Assembly: GCF_023822005.2 (NCBI RefSeq)
Contig: NZ_CP098806.1
Coordinates: 3,224,001 to 3,288,000, forward strand
Length of the DNA stretch: 64,000 bases
Direction: 5' to 3'
Origin: Dyadobacter fanqingshengii
Lineage (GTDB): Bacteria; Bacteroidota; Bacteroidia; Cytophagales; Spirosomataceae
Positions 44,322 to 53,496 of this stretch are shown here, in pieces; the stretch's first letter is position 1; each line of letters starts with the position of its first letter. The notes beneath the pieces were generated by a model that saw only the letters and a program-made list of their open reading frames with translations, had not been told where the DNA came from and did no database searches. Both the position numbers and the translations under genes were made by a program.

Positions 44322-46100
44322 CTATTTATAGGCCGGATCCTGAACAAGTGTTGCAGTTCCTGCCTTATACGAACGGTCGATCGCTTCCTGCGGGATGGGG
44401 AAATATTCATTTTTACCCTTTGTAAAAACAGCTCCCTTCTTGTAAACCCGTTTTGCTGATTCCACTGTCACATATTTGTTCAATGTTTCAGCGGCTATGC
44501 CCCATCTTTGCAAGTCAAAAAACCGGTGGCCTTCCATGGCATATTCCAGACGGGACTCAAAACGAACCGCTTTGCGAGCAGTGGCGGCATCCGCCCAGGG
44601 CTGATCGTAGGTTTTGATCACATAATTAGCAGCCGGCTCGTTTGTAACGGTGTAGTCGTCACGTGATTTGCTTCCCTGAATTGCTTTTTTCACAAAACCG
44701 CCGGGGTTCGCAGCGCGGGTGCGGATTTGATTGACCAGTTTTCTGGCATTTTCGAGGTTCCCTAATTCTACTTCAACTTCTGCAAGCCAAAGCAATATCA
44801 TTCCATAACGCATAATGCGATAGTTGTTGCTGGACAAATTACCCCAACCGTTGATCCCAAATCCGGCTTTTTCAGAAATGTGTTTTTTGGGTGAATAGGG
44901 CCCTGCATAAGTCTGGTCGCGGATGAAGTCGCTTCCGTGAATTTTGAAATCTTTGAACAAAATCCCTCTCCGGCCAACGGTTTGGTCCAGACGCGGATCC
45001 AGCGGCCCGGTGTAAGGCTCAAATGGATCGGTGTATTTCAAACCCTGATCGTTTTTCACATCCGTATCATTGAATGTATCCAATAATGGCAGGCCCGTTG
45101 CGCTGGTTTTGAATGCATTGACCAGATTTTGAGATGGCTGATAAAATCCGCAGCAACCCCAGGGATCTATGTAGGGGTGCGCCAAACCCACGCCCGCATC
45201 CGCCGCATCGCCGGAAGCACTTGATACTGAATATTGTATCTCAAAAATCGACTCCTTGTTATTTCGGGTTGCGATCAGGAAATTATCCTCGAACTTCGGT
45301 GCCAGCGAAAACTTGCCTGATGCAATGATCTGTTCGAAAATTGGCTTCGCTTTTGTTAAAACGGCTGTGTTAGGAGCGCCCGTAGTCACATTCCAGCCTT
45401 GATACATATAAGTTTTACCGAGAAACGCGAGCGCAGCCCATTTCGTGGGACGCCCTACTTGCGACTGCGTTTCGGGCAAGCCTTCGGAAGCAGCTTTGAA
45501 ATCAGCTTCGATCATGGGCCAAACGTCCTTATCATTCGGAATTTTGGTACTTTCCAGTTCGTCCAGCTTATAGATCGTCTCATCAATATACGGAATCGTC
45601 TTCCACATTTTTTTGGCTTCAAAATGGAAAAGGCCGCGCAGAAACCGGGCTTCGGCAATGATCTGTTTCCTTCTTGCCTCAGCCACTTCCGGAACTTCCT
45701 CCAGCGTATTGATCACGTCATTTGTACGTGCTACGCCTTTGTAAAGCCCGCGCCATTTGTTTTTGATGTGATTATTGGTCGGCTGGAAGTCATATTTTTC
45801 AATGAAAGACTGTTCGGGCTGGTCACCTGCATCAGTCCCTTTGTAAGAATCATCCGAGGCCAATCCGCCGAACACCCAGCTTTGTATATCATTGTTCCAC
45901 GAGTCTTGTCCGTCCAAGCCCTGGCCATCAATCATCGCATAGGCGCCAATAAGCAAACCTTCCACTCCGCTGGGCGTTTTCAGCGCGGTAGGGCTATATT
46001 GTCCTTGCGGATCTTTTGAAAGAAACGAATCCTTACAAGCCGTCACGATCCCGATCGCCAGGCCAATGGAAAGCAGATATTTTAATAATGTCGTCTTCAT
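44322..46100 (-). CDS. RagB/SusD-family outer-membrane lipoprotein (classical SusD type), copy 3
   Basis: A 592-residue lipoprotein with lipobox IVTAC at about residue 21. It has classical SusD/RagB features: an N-terminal SusD-like_3 region (CKDSFLSKDPQG), TPR-like helices with EARFLRGLFHFEAKKMW near 145, and a C-terminal PF07980 domain with RTRAANPGGFVKKA, VRFESRLEYAMEGHRFFDLQRWG and a terminal YFPIPQEAIDRS block. The SusC partner lies 39 bp upstream. It is closely similar in layout to copy 4 (GPLDPRLDQTVGRRG versus GPVDPRLDHSIGRRG), suggesting duplication. No adjacent CAZyme was seen. Confidence 0.93.
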   Translation of the reverse strand: MKTTLLKYLLSIGLAIGIVTACKDSFLSKDPQGQYSPTALKTPSGVEGLLIGAYAMIDGQGLDGQDSWNNDIQSWVFGGLASDDSYKGTDAGDQPEQSFIEKYDFQPTNNHIKNKWRGLYKGVARTNDVINTLEEVPEVAEARRKQIIAEARFLRGLFHFEAKKMWKTIPYIDETIYKLDELESTKIPNDKDVWPMIEADFKAASEGLPETQSQVGRPTKWAALAFLGKTYMYQGWNVTTGAPNTAVLTKAKPIFEQIIASGKFSLAPKFEDNFLIATRNNKESIFEIQYSVSSASGDAADAGVGLAHPYIDPWGCCGFYQPSQNLVNAFKTSATGLPLLDTFNDTDVKNDQGLKYTDPFEPYTGPLDPRLDQTVGRRGILFKDFKIHGSDFIRDQTYAGPYSPKKHISEKAGFGINGWGNLSSNNYRIMRYGMILLWLAEVEVELGNLENARKLVNQIRTRAANPGGFVKKAIQGSKSRDDYTVTNEPAANYVIKTYDQPWADAATARKAVRFESRLEYAMEGHRFFDLQRWGIAAETLNKYVTVESAKRVYKKGAVFTKGKNEYFPIPQEAIDRSYKAGTATLVQDPAYK

Positions 46101-46139
46101 ATATGTTCAGTATTTTAAATCTGTTTGAAAAAGCCGGTT

Positions 46140-49100
46140 TTAGAACGAGAAATTCAGCCCGACCAGGAATGTCCGGGAAACGGGCATAAAACCACCGTCA
46201 AAGCCGAGCGTGTTGTCTTGTCCCGGCTGGCTGTTGCTCTGAACTTCCGGATTCAAACCTGTATACTTTGTCACGGTAAGCATATTCTGGCCCTGAACGT
46301 AGATCTGCGCGTTGCTGAACCCGATTTTCGCCGATGCAACTTTTGGTAATGTGTAGGTCAGCTGAACATTTTTGAGACGGAAATATGTGCCCTTTTCAAC
46401 GAGATAGCTTGAAGGGCGGCTGCTGATCTGGTCGTCCGCATCCATAATCGGCACAGTGCCTTCCTTATGGTCCGGCTGCCATGCGTCATAAAGCGCGCGC
46501 TTCGCACGATTGCCTTGGAAAGTGTTGAAATCGGTGAAATAACGCAGATAGTTGAATATTTCATTTCCAACAACACCATTACCAAAGACGGTGAGATCAA
46601 AAGCTTTATAACCCAAATTCAGGTTTATGCCATAAACAAAATCAGGGTGGGGGTTGCCGATTACGGTCCGGTCGTCATCTGTGATCTTTCCGTCACCATT
46701 GATATCGGCCATTTTGAATTTCCCTGCCTTGTTATATTTCTCGTAAGGAGCCCACGCTTTCGCCTCTTCGTCCGATTGGAAAATCCCTAACACTTTATAA
46801 CCATAATAGGAAGACAGTGGCAGCCCGGCCTGTGTCAATGTTACGGCAGGAACGCGCGACCCGGCACCAAAATATTTGGTGTTGGCGCTTTCGTCCAGCT
46901 TATCCACCGTGTTTCTGTACATGGAATAGTTTGCCGACAAACCGTAACGGAAATCACCTTTCATCAATGTATTCCGATAGCTGATTCCGAGGTCAATTCC
47001 CTTATTCGTCATCGCTCCCACATTGAATGATGGCGCATTGGCGTCACCGGCTGTGAATGTGATTGGCGTCGAGAACAGCATATCAGCTGTTTTTCTGTTC
47101 CAGAAGTCAATCTCAAATGTTAATGCGTCGTTCAGGAATGTTGCGTCCAGACCTAAGTTGTTGGAAGTTGTTGTTTCCCATTTTGCATTGGGATTACCAA
47201 ATGATGATGCATCATAACCAATGGTTGGCTGGCTTGGTGAACCGTCGATAGGATAACCTGCGTGGAAAATGTCCGCACGATAAGTTGTAAACGCATTGTA
47301 GTCCCCGATTTTTTGGTTACCTGTTTTACCCCATCCGTAGCGAATTTTCAAGTCATTGATAAACCCGAATTCCTTCATGAAATTTTCCTCAGACAACCGC
47401 CATCCAACGCTGAATGCAGGAAATAGTGCACTTCTGGAAGCTGCCTGGAAACGTGATGAAGCATCATTTCTCAAAATGAACTGCAACAGATATTTGTCGG
47501 CATACGCGTAGTTAACTTTTCCAAACTGCGAGTAAAGGCTGTAATCCCGGTTTACACCGCCATAATTGGTGGCTTTCGTTGCATCCCCAAGATTTAAGTA
47601 ATTAATGATTGAAGGAATTTCAAATGCATATCCTGAACGGGCTGCACCAAATTCCTCTGCAAATTCACGGATGGCTTCCATACCAATGTAAGCATCCACT
47701 TTGTGATTTGTTCCAAAATTGCGCGAATAGCTCAATGTGTTGGTCCAAACCCATTGATAGGAATAATAATCCGTTGAGGTGGAACCATTGTTGAAGCTTC
47801 CTTCCACATATTCAGGGTTAGCACGACCGATATAGCGACCTCTCTGGCTTACACCGTCGATACCAAGACTTGTTTTAATGGTCAGGTTCGGAATAATGTC
47901 AAACTCACCATAAACGTTACCAAATGCCCTGAGGCGATATGTTGTGTTGTCTTTTTCACGGTAAAGCGTTGCATAGGGGTTGGAGTTATTCCCCAGGTTC
48001 GCTCCTCTTGATCCTGCAAAATTTCCAGCTATGTCGTAAATCGGAAGCAGCGGATGGTGTTTGTAACTTCCCGAAACCGCGTTCTGTTCCTGGTTGTTAC
48101 CAAATCCTCCTTTTCTGTTATCAAATGAAACCGCCAGGTTCTCTCCTACCCGAAGCTTTTTGCCCAAAGCAGAAAATTCCGTGTTAGCACGAATGGTGTA
48201 ACGGTCATAACCAATGAATTTCACAACCCCATCCTGACTGAAATAGCCAATTGACAGCGCGTAGCGACTGTTTTCCGTTCCGCCGGAGGCTGAGATCTGG
48301 TAATTTTGAATGGGCGCAGTGGTTGTCAGCTCGTTCCACCAATCGGTGTCGGCAGCTTTTGTAATGGCGTAAATGTTGCCCGGAATCAGGGAATATTTAG
48401 CCGGATCAACTTCCGCAGTGCCTTCTTTTCCTTTGCTCGGAAACACATAATCAGGAATAGTCACTTCTCCATTCGGGCCGAATGTATATTGCCCGTGTGA
48501 AGGCGTTTTTCCAGCATATTTATCTGCCAGATATAAATATTTTCCCAATTCCTCCGCATTCAGCGCTTCGGCATCTTTGTAGGTTTTTTGCGTTCCGTAA
48601 TAAGCATTGAATGAGATAACCGGCTTGCCGATCTTGCCGCGTTTTGTTGTGATGATCACAACGCCGTTTGCCGCGCGGGAACCATAAATGGACGCCGATG
48701 AGGCATCTTTCAGGATTTGAATGGTTTCAATGTCGTTAGGATTGAGGTTACCCTGGTTTTCTGTGGGCACGCCATCAATAATAAATAACGGATCATTGTT
48801 ACCAATTGTACCGAAGCCCCGTATACGCACCGTGGCATTACCGCCCGGCGTGGCGTCATTCACAATGTTGAGGCCGGACGCACGTCCTTGTAATTGCTGG
48901 GCAAATGTGGTAGCCGGCACAGATTGAAGGTCTTTTGCGTTAACCGTCGTTACAGAACCCGTAATGTCGCGCTTGGATTGCGAGCCGTAGCCGGTTACAA
49001 TTACTTCTTCCAATGCACTCACATCGCTTAAAAGGGCGATATCGATAACGGATCTGTTACCGATTGCGACTTCTTTTGCAGTGTAGCCAATAAAAGAAAT

Positions 49101-49340
49101 CACGATAGATTGCGCGCTGGACGGCACTTTGATGGAATACTTTCCGTCCGCATCCGTGGTAACACCAACACTCGTAGAACCCTTTAAGGTAACCGAAGCG
49201 CCGGGTAGGCTGGAACCCGATTGTTCGTCCATTACTTTCCCTGTAATGGTTAAATCTTGGGAAAATACATTTTGACAGAGGAGGAACAGAAGTGTACTTA
49301 AGATCAGCCTGCTTCCCAGGAGAAGGTAATTTTGTTTCAT
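46140..49340 (-). CDS. SusC/RagA-family TonB-dependent outer-membrane transporter, copy 3
   Basis: A 1066-residue protein. The signal ends near LCQNVFSQ (about 28). The CarboxypepD_reg-like domain is about 30-110 (GKVMDEQSGSSLPGASVTLKG). The plug has EEVIVTGYGSQSKRDITGSV, QQLQGRASGLNI, PLFIIDGVPTEN and SIYGSRAANGVVIITTK. The barrel ends with FLVGLNFSF. A calcium-like DINGDGKITDDDR loop near residue 910 is common in this SusC branch. The VTGYG-type subtype differs from copies 1 and 2. Its leader shares a 12-nt motif and a -7-like box at identical spacing with copy 4. Confidence 0.95.
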   Translation of the reverse strand: MKQNYLLLGSRLILSTLLFLLCQNVFSQDLTITGKVMDEQSGSSLPGASVTLKGSTSVGVTTDADGKYSIKVPSSAQSIVISFIGYTAKEVAIGNRSVIDIALLSDVSALEEVIVTGYGSQSKRDITGSVTTVNAKDLQSVPATTFAQQLQGRASGLNIVNDATPGGNATVRIRGFGTIGNNDPLFIIDGVPTENQGNLNPNDIETIQILKDASSASIYGSRAANGVVIITTKRGKIGKPVISFNAYYGTQKTYKDAEALNAEELGKYLYLADKYAGKTPSHGQYTFGPNGEVTIPDYVFPSKGKEGTAEVDPAKYSLIPGNIYAITKAADTDWWNELTTTAPIQNYQISASGGTENSRYALSIGYFSQDGVVKFIGYDRYTIRANTEFSALGKKLRVGENLAVSFDNRKGGFGNNQEQNAVSGSYKHHPLLPIYDIAGNFAGSRGANLGNNSNPYATLYREKDNTTYRLRAFGNVYGEFDIIPNLTIKTSLGIDGVSQRGRYIGRANPEYVEGSFNNGSTSTDYYSYQWVWTNTLSYSRNFGTNHKVDAYIGMEAIREFAEEFGAARSGYAFEIPSIINYLNLGDATKATNYGGVNRDYSLYSQFGKVNYAYADKYLLQFILRNDASSRFQAASRSALFPAFSVGWRLSEENFMKEFGFINDLKIRYGWGKTGNQKIGDYNAFTTYRADIFHAGYPIDGSPSQPTIGYDASSFGNPNAKWETTTSNNLGLDATFLNDALTFEIDFWNRKTADMLFSTPITFTAGDANAPSFNVGAMTNKGIDLGISYRNTLMKGDFRYGLSANYSMYRNTVDKLDESANTKYFGAGSRVPAVTLTQAGLPLSSYYGYKVLGIFQSDEEAKAWAPYEKYNKAGKFKMADINGDGKITDDDRTVIGNPHPDFVYGINLNLGYKAFDLTVFGNGVVGNEIFNYLRYFTDFNTFQGNRAKRALYDAWQPDHKEGTVPIMDADDQISSRPSSYLVEKGTYFRLKNVQLTYTLPKVASAKIGFSNAQIYVQGQNMLTVTKYTGLNPEVQSNSQPGQDNTLGFDGGFMPVSRTFLVGLNFSF

Positions 49341-49348
49341 CGTATTTA

Positions 49349-49360
49349 GTTAGGTTAATA
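49349..49360 (-). promoter_or_regulatory. Leader motif shared with susC copy 4
   Basis: The minus-strand 12-mer TATTAACCTAAC lies 8 nt before the susC copy 3 ATG. The identical 12-mer lies at the same distance before susC copy 4 (58563-58574). It may be a translation-enhancing or regulatory leader element; similarity by common descent is the simplest alternative. Confidence 0.45.
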
Positions 49361-49373
49361 TTAGTATGATGAT

Positions 49374-49381
49374 CAAAACTA
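49374..49381 (-). promoter_or_regulatory. Candidate -7 promoter box of susC copy 3
   Basis: TAGTTTTG on the minus strand matches the Bacteroidota -7 consensus TAnnTTTG, 34 nt from the start codon. This is the same distance as the box of susC copy 4. A TTTG-type -33 box at proper spacing is not visible, so this is tentative. Confidence 0.35.
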
Positions 49382-49767
49382 TACTTTTTAATCATTAAAT
49401 AATCTAACTAAATAACAATATATTAAATCGTGTATTTTATTGCATTATTCCGCTATACAATGGTCTGGATTTATTTAATTTTTCTAATAAAATGCTTACA
49501 ATAAAATTCCGTTTTAATCGCATTTTAATCTCAAACGTATAAAGTGTCATATTTACAAGTATCACATTATGAGTGATTTATAGTGAAATTGCGGTTACAA
49601 ATTTTCTGATTTATATGAATGTTTAATTGGCTTTTATAAAGAATACGGTCAAATTCCACATTTCAAATTTGTATAAAAATAGTTACATAATAAATAAGAT
49701 TAGCAATAAATGTAAATTTGACAATTTCCTTACATATTAGAAAAGTTATATAGTTGGGTAAAATATA
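49382..49767. other. Very AT-rich intergenic stretch, no gene seen
   Basis: It lies between the susC copy 3 promoter region and the terminator of FG-GAP/ASPIC copy 3. No open frame of note, RNA gene or ordered repeat is recognisable. Upstream regulatory sites for susC copy 3 would lie here. Confidence 0.5.
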
Positions 49768-49800
49768 AAAGCCTGGATGAGTCGGTTTCATCCAGGCTTT
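49768..49800 (-). terminator. Rho-independent terminator after FG-GAP/ASPIC copy 3
   Basis: A perfect 13-bp stem (49768-49780 with 49788-49800) with a 7-nt loop is followed on the minus strand by a T-rich tract. It lies 33 bp past the stop at 49834. This separates the propeller gene from the downstream SusCD pair. Confidence 0.85.
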
Positions 49801-49833
49801 AACAATGCGTTTGAGGCTTGTTAATCAGCTATT

Positions 49834-52800
49834 TTATTTCAATTTCCGTTGTGATCCTTTGGAATCGATGGCGATTGCCTGCTCGGCATAAGCTGGTAAA
49901 AACAACATGTGCGAAGATTGCGATAAAAACGAAGAACCATAACCCAGTTCCTCGCGCCTGGTTTTTCCGCCTTTAAGTTTCAACAATACAGTTGTCTCGG
50001 TTGGCATGAGTGGAAACTTTGCCGCCTCTTTCCGGATCTGATGGAAACGGACCGAATCCCGGTTCTGGGAAGTGGCCGTAATCCAGTTGTTACCGGAAGA
50101 AGCCAGCTTAACCAATCCTTTTGCATTACCCATTGAAGCATATCCGCTTTGCGCCAGCGTTGTAGGCTTGAATGCCCCCTTACCATTGCCTTTCAACACC
50201 AGGCCATAAAATGCATCATATCGCCCCACGGAAACTTCGGAGCCATAATCATTTCCTGTGAGTAACACGTCCAGGTTTCCATCCTGATCAAAATCATCGG
50301 CGATCATTCCAAAGATAGGCGCAACTTGTGCCTGGACTGGCAATTCGTGCACAGCAAACTTGCCATTGCCCAGGTTTTCTATATAGCTGCTTTTCATCCA
50401 GGTAGCGCTGACATGCAGCGCATCTTTCAACTCTTCGGGCTTCAAGATATCCGTCAGGCCAACTTGCGCGAACTTGTTATACTCCTGAAAACGCTGACGG
50501 ACCTGGATAATTTGCTTGCCCATGTCGTCGCGGGTGTTGTAAGGGAACTCTTTGTATGTGTTGTCGTCCGCTTTGTAGAATACGGTCGGGATCGCGTCAA
50601 AATACCCATCATTGTTAAAATCTTTGGCGTACATGTTCACAGGCTGCTTTTCTGAAGCGCGCGCCAGTGAATTAATACCGAGGTTTCCGGCCATGTAGTC
50701 CATGTCACCATCATTGTCAAAATCACCCGCTGTCAGACTTCCCCACCAACCTTTTTTATCTTCAAGTCCAGATGGCGTTATTTTGAATTTGCCCTTATCA
50801 TTTTTAAAAAAGGTCAGCGGCATCCACTCTCCTGCCACAAGCAAATCCACCCAGCCATCATTGTCATAATCGGTCCATAAGGCATCGCAGACAAGGCCGA
50901 GGTTAACCAGTTCCGGCACGATCGCCTTGGTTACATCTGAGAATTTAATGGTGCTGCTTTGCGTATCATTCCGGAGAATATGGCTGGAAACCGGCTTGGG
51001 ATAGGCTCCCGATTCTACTCTACCGCCAATAAAAAGGTCCAGATCACCGTCTTTGTCATAATCCACTGCCTTTATGCAGGAACCGTTTACCAGAAATTGC
51101 GGCAATGCGGCTGTATCAAGACTGAATTTGCCTTTCCCATCATTTATATAAAACAATGTTTTGAGCCCCGGAGTGTCGGCGCGGATCTCGTAACTGCCGC
51201 TTACAATGCACAGATCGAGATCTTTATCATTATCAGCGTCAAAAAGCAGGACGCCCATATCTTCGGTTTCCTTCGTAATGCCTTCCACGCCTGGAAGGAG
51301 ATCCGAAACCTGGAACTTTCCATTCGTTTGCTGCATAAGGAAACGGCCTTTGTAATGCATGGCGCCGCCTATAAAAATATCGTCCAGACCGTCTCCATTT
51401 ACATCACCGGCGGCCATGGCGGGGCCGAATTGTGACATTTTGTGGGGAAGCAGTTTTTGTATATTGAAATCAATGATATCCGTTTCCTGGTGTCTGTAAG
51501 GAAGGTTAATGTTTGATGTAATGTCTGTAAACAGAGCAGTTACCGAAATGTCATTTTGATGCGATTCAATGGTGTTCTTCGCATCGGCTTCTTTGAAAGT
51601 AATTACCTGGTTGGCTTTCACATCTTTCATGATCTGTGATTTGCCGCCCGGCCAGGTCACTTTTACCTGATCTATTTTCCTGGTTTTTCCTGTTCCAAAA
51701 TGAACGTAAGGTTCAATGGTCGACAGATAACCCCTATAAGGTGAATTTTCGGAAATCTGTCTCATCGTATCTGCGTAGGTGATCTCAGCAATGGCTCCTA
51801 TGCCTGCCTTGTTGTAACGGCTTCCTTTGAACGCGATACGCAAATAGTTGCTTTCCTCCGGCTTGATCTGAATGCTGTTATTCCGGTAGACAAATGCAGA
51901 ATCGTTGATGTTATTCACCACAAAATCCAGGTCTCCGTCATTGTCCAGGTCTGCATAGGCAGCGCCATTGGAGAAGCTTGTCGCTTCCAGCCCCCAATTC
52001 TCGGACACATCTTCGAAACCAAGGTTCCCTTTATTCTTGAACGCAAAATTGGCAATCTTGACGGCTGGAATGTAATCCAGCATCATCATAGGCTCCATAA
52101 CACTCGACACTTCGTTCCGGTAAGCAATGAAGTCGAGGTCCGTAATGTCTTTGGGAAAACCGTTGGTCACAATCATGTCCCGCATGCCGTCATTGTCAAA
52201 ATCCGTGACCATAGGTGTCCAGCTCCAATCGGTTTCGGCTATGCCGCTTAATAAACCAATTTCACTGAAAACGGGATTCTTGCTTTTGCCATCAACCGAT
52301 CCCAGATTTAACTGTAATGTGTTTCTCGCGACCTGATATTGGTAACCGAAAAGCTCGTTGTTCTGGTAAGTAACGTAACTGTTCGATGGCGTCATCATCT
52401 TCTTTCTCCGGTTGGTTGCAGGCATCATATCTACCGCAATTACATCCACGAGACCATCATTATTGATATCGGCAACGTCATTACCCATTGCAGAATGGGA
52501 AGTGTGCTTGAATGAGGAAGGTGCTTTGTCGGTGAATGTGCCGTTACCATTGTTAATGTACAACAGGTCATTGGTCAGATAATCATTGGTAACATAAATG
52601 TCCTTATACCCGTCCTGATTAATGTCGGTCACATTCACGCCCAGGCCGTAACCTTCAATGAGAATTCCTGCTTCTTTTGAAACATTGGTAAAAACGGGGT
52701 GTTTTAATTTTTCATCCCAATCATTTCGATACAGCCGGTCCGTTCTTCTGGATGATCCGTCTACGATCTTTCTGTGGTATTTATTAGGAAAATTATTATC

Positions 52801-53403
52801 ATCCATCTCATTAACGAGCAAAAACAGGTCCAGATCGCCATCATTGTCATAATCCAGAAAAGCGGCGTTGGTTGTGTGCGTAGTGTCTGCAACTCCGTAT
52901 TCCTTACCCATTTCTTTAAAAACCGGAACTTTGTTTTCGTCCAGTCCCTGATTTACATAAAGCAGATTTTCACGCTCTTTCGCCACTTCGCGCACGGAAG
53001 CGCATACATAAATGTCCAGCAAATTATCCGCATTGATATCGATCAGCGCTACGCCGGTTGCCCACTTATCTTTGGCTTCCACACCCGCCTTCTGTGTGAC
53101 GTCTTCGAATTTGAAATCACCTTTATTAAGATATAATTTATTGTCGACCGAGTTTCCGGTAAAGTAAACATCGGGCAGGCTGTCATTATTGAAGTCGCCC
53201 AGTGCTACGCCACCGCCATTATACACATACTCAAACGCCAGAATGTTCATTGTATCATTTTCCGCGATGCGATTTGAAAACTGAATCCCCGTTTCATCGC
53301 TGTCGAGCTGCGTGAATGTTTTCAGTTTTTTGTTGCAGGAAGTGAGCAGGGCTGCAACCAGCAATGCCGGCAATAGATACTTTAAGCGTAAAAGTGGATT
53401 CAT
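49834..53403 (-). CDS. FG-GAP/VCBS beta-propeller lipoprotein with ASPIC/UnbV domain, copy 3
   Basis: A 1189-residue lipoprotein with lipobox LLTSC at about residue 23, followed by NKKLK (basic, not a surface-export signal). The N-terminal propeller has the family motif YNGGGVALGDFNNDSLPD and further loops DINADNLLD, DYDNDGDLD, DINQDGYKD, DINNDGLVD, DFDNDGMRD and DLDNDGDLD. ASPIC/UnbV is at about 531-601 (RGYLSTIEPYVHFG, VTWPGGKSQ). The second propeller has DVNGDGLDD, DYDKDGDLD, DYDNDGWVD and DFDNDGDMD. The NTRDDMGKQ motif lies near 956, equivalent to SRDEL in the other copies. It lies between two SusCD pairs, and a hairpin separates it from the upstream SusD. Confidence 0.9.
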   Translation of the reverse strand: MNPLLRLKYLLPALLVAALLTSCNKKLKTFTQLDSDETGIQFSNRIAENDTMNILAFEYVYNGGGVALGDFNNDSLPDVYFTGNSVDNKLYLNKGDFKFEDVTQKAGVEAKDKWATGVALIDINADNLLDIYVCASVREVAKERENLLYVNQGLDENKVPVFKEMGKEYGVADTTHTTNAAFLDYDNDGDLDLFLLVNEMDDNNFPNKYHRKIVDGSSRRTDRLYRNDWDEKLKHPVFTNVSKEAGILIEGYGLGVNVTDINQDGYKDIYVTNDYLTNDLLYINNGNGTFTDKAPSSFKHTSHSAMGNDVADINNDGLVDVIAVDMMPATNRRKKMMTPSNSYVTYQNNELFGYQYQVARNTLQLNLGSVDGKSKNPVFSEIGLLSGIAETDWSWTPMVTDFDNDGMRDMIVTNGFPKDITDLDFIAYRNEVSSVMEPMMMLDYIPAVKIANFAFKNKGNLGFEDVSENWGLEATSFSNGAAYADLDNDGDLDFVVNNINDSAFVYRNNSIQIKPEESNYLRIAFKGSRYNKAGIGAIAEITYADTMRQISENSPYRGYLSTIEPYVHFGTGKTRKIDQVKVTWPGGKSQIMKDVKANQVITFKEADAKNTIESHQNDISVTALFTDITSNINLPYRHQETDIIDFNIQKLLPHKMSQFGPAMAAGDVNGDGLDDIFIGGAMHYKGRFLMQQTNGKFQVSDLLPGVEGITKETEDMGVLLFDADNDKDLDLCIVSGSYEIRADTPGLKTLFYINDGKGKFSLDTAALPQFLVNGSCIKAVDYDKDGDLDLFIGGRVESGAYPKPVSSHILRNDTQSSTIKFSDVTKAIVPELVNLGLVCDALWTDYDNDGWVDLLVAGEWMPLTFFKNDKGKFKITPSGLEDKKGWWGSLTAGDFDNDGDMDYMAGNLGINSLARASEKQPVNMYAKDFNNDGYFDAIPTVFYKADDNTYKEFPYNTRDDMGKQIIQVRQRFQEYNKFAQVGLTDILKPEELKDALHVSATWMKSSYIENLGNGKFAVHELPVQAQVAPIFGMIADDFDQDGNLDVLLTGNDYGSEVSVGRYDAFYGLVLKGNGKGAFKPTTLAQSGYASMGNAKGLVKLASSGNNWITATSQNRDSVRFHQIRKEAAKFPLMPTETTVLLKLKGGKTRREELGYGSSFLSQSSHMLFLPAYAEQAIAIDSKGSQRKLK

Positions 53404-53445
53404 TTTAAAACAACGAAAGTGGGGGATATCTCGAAATTAAGAAAA

Positions 53446-53471
53446 GGAGATGGTAAACTAATACCACCTCC
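53446..53471 (-). terminator. Terminator-like hairpin between susD copy 4 and FG-GAP/ASPIC copy 3
   Basis: A 10-bp stem (53446-53455 with 53462-53471, one G-U) with a 6-nt loop is followed on the minus strand by TTTTC. It lies 25 bp beyond the SusD stop and 43 bp before the propeller start, so readthrough or a promoter inside the short gap is needed for the propeller gene. Confidence 0.75.
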
Positions 53472-53496
53472 TTTTTTTTAACAATTCTGAAAAAAA

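Noticed and set aside
45399..46019. 206-codon plus-strand open frame
   Set aside because: Opposite susD copy 3, which has complete family motifs. No signal or domain is seen in the antisense product.
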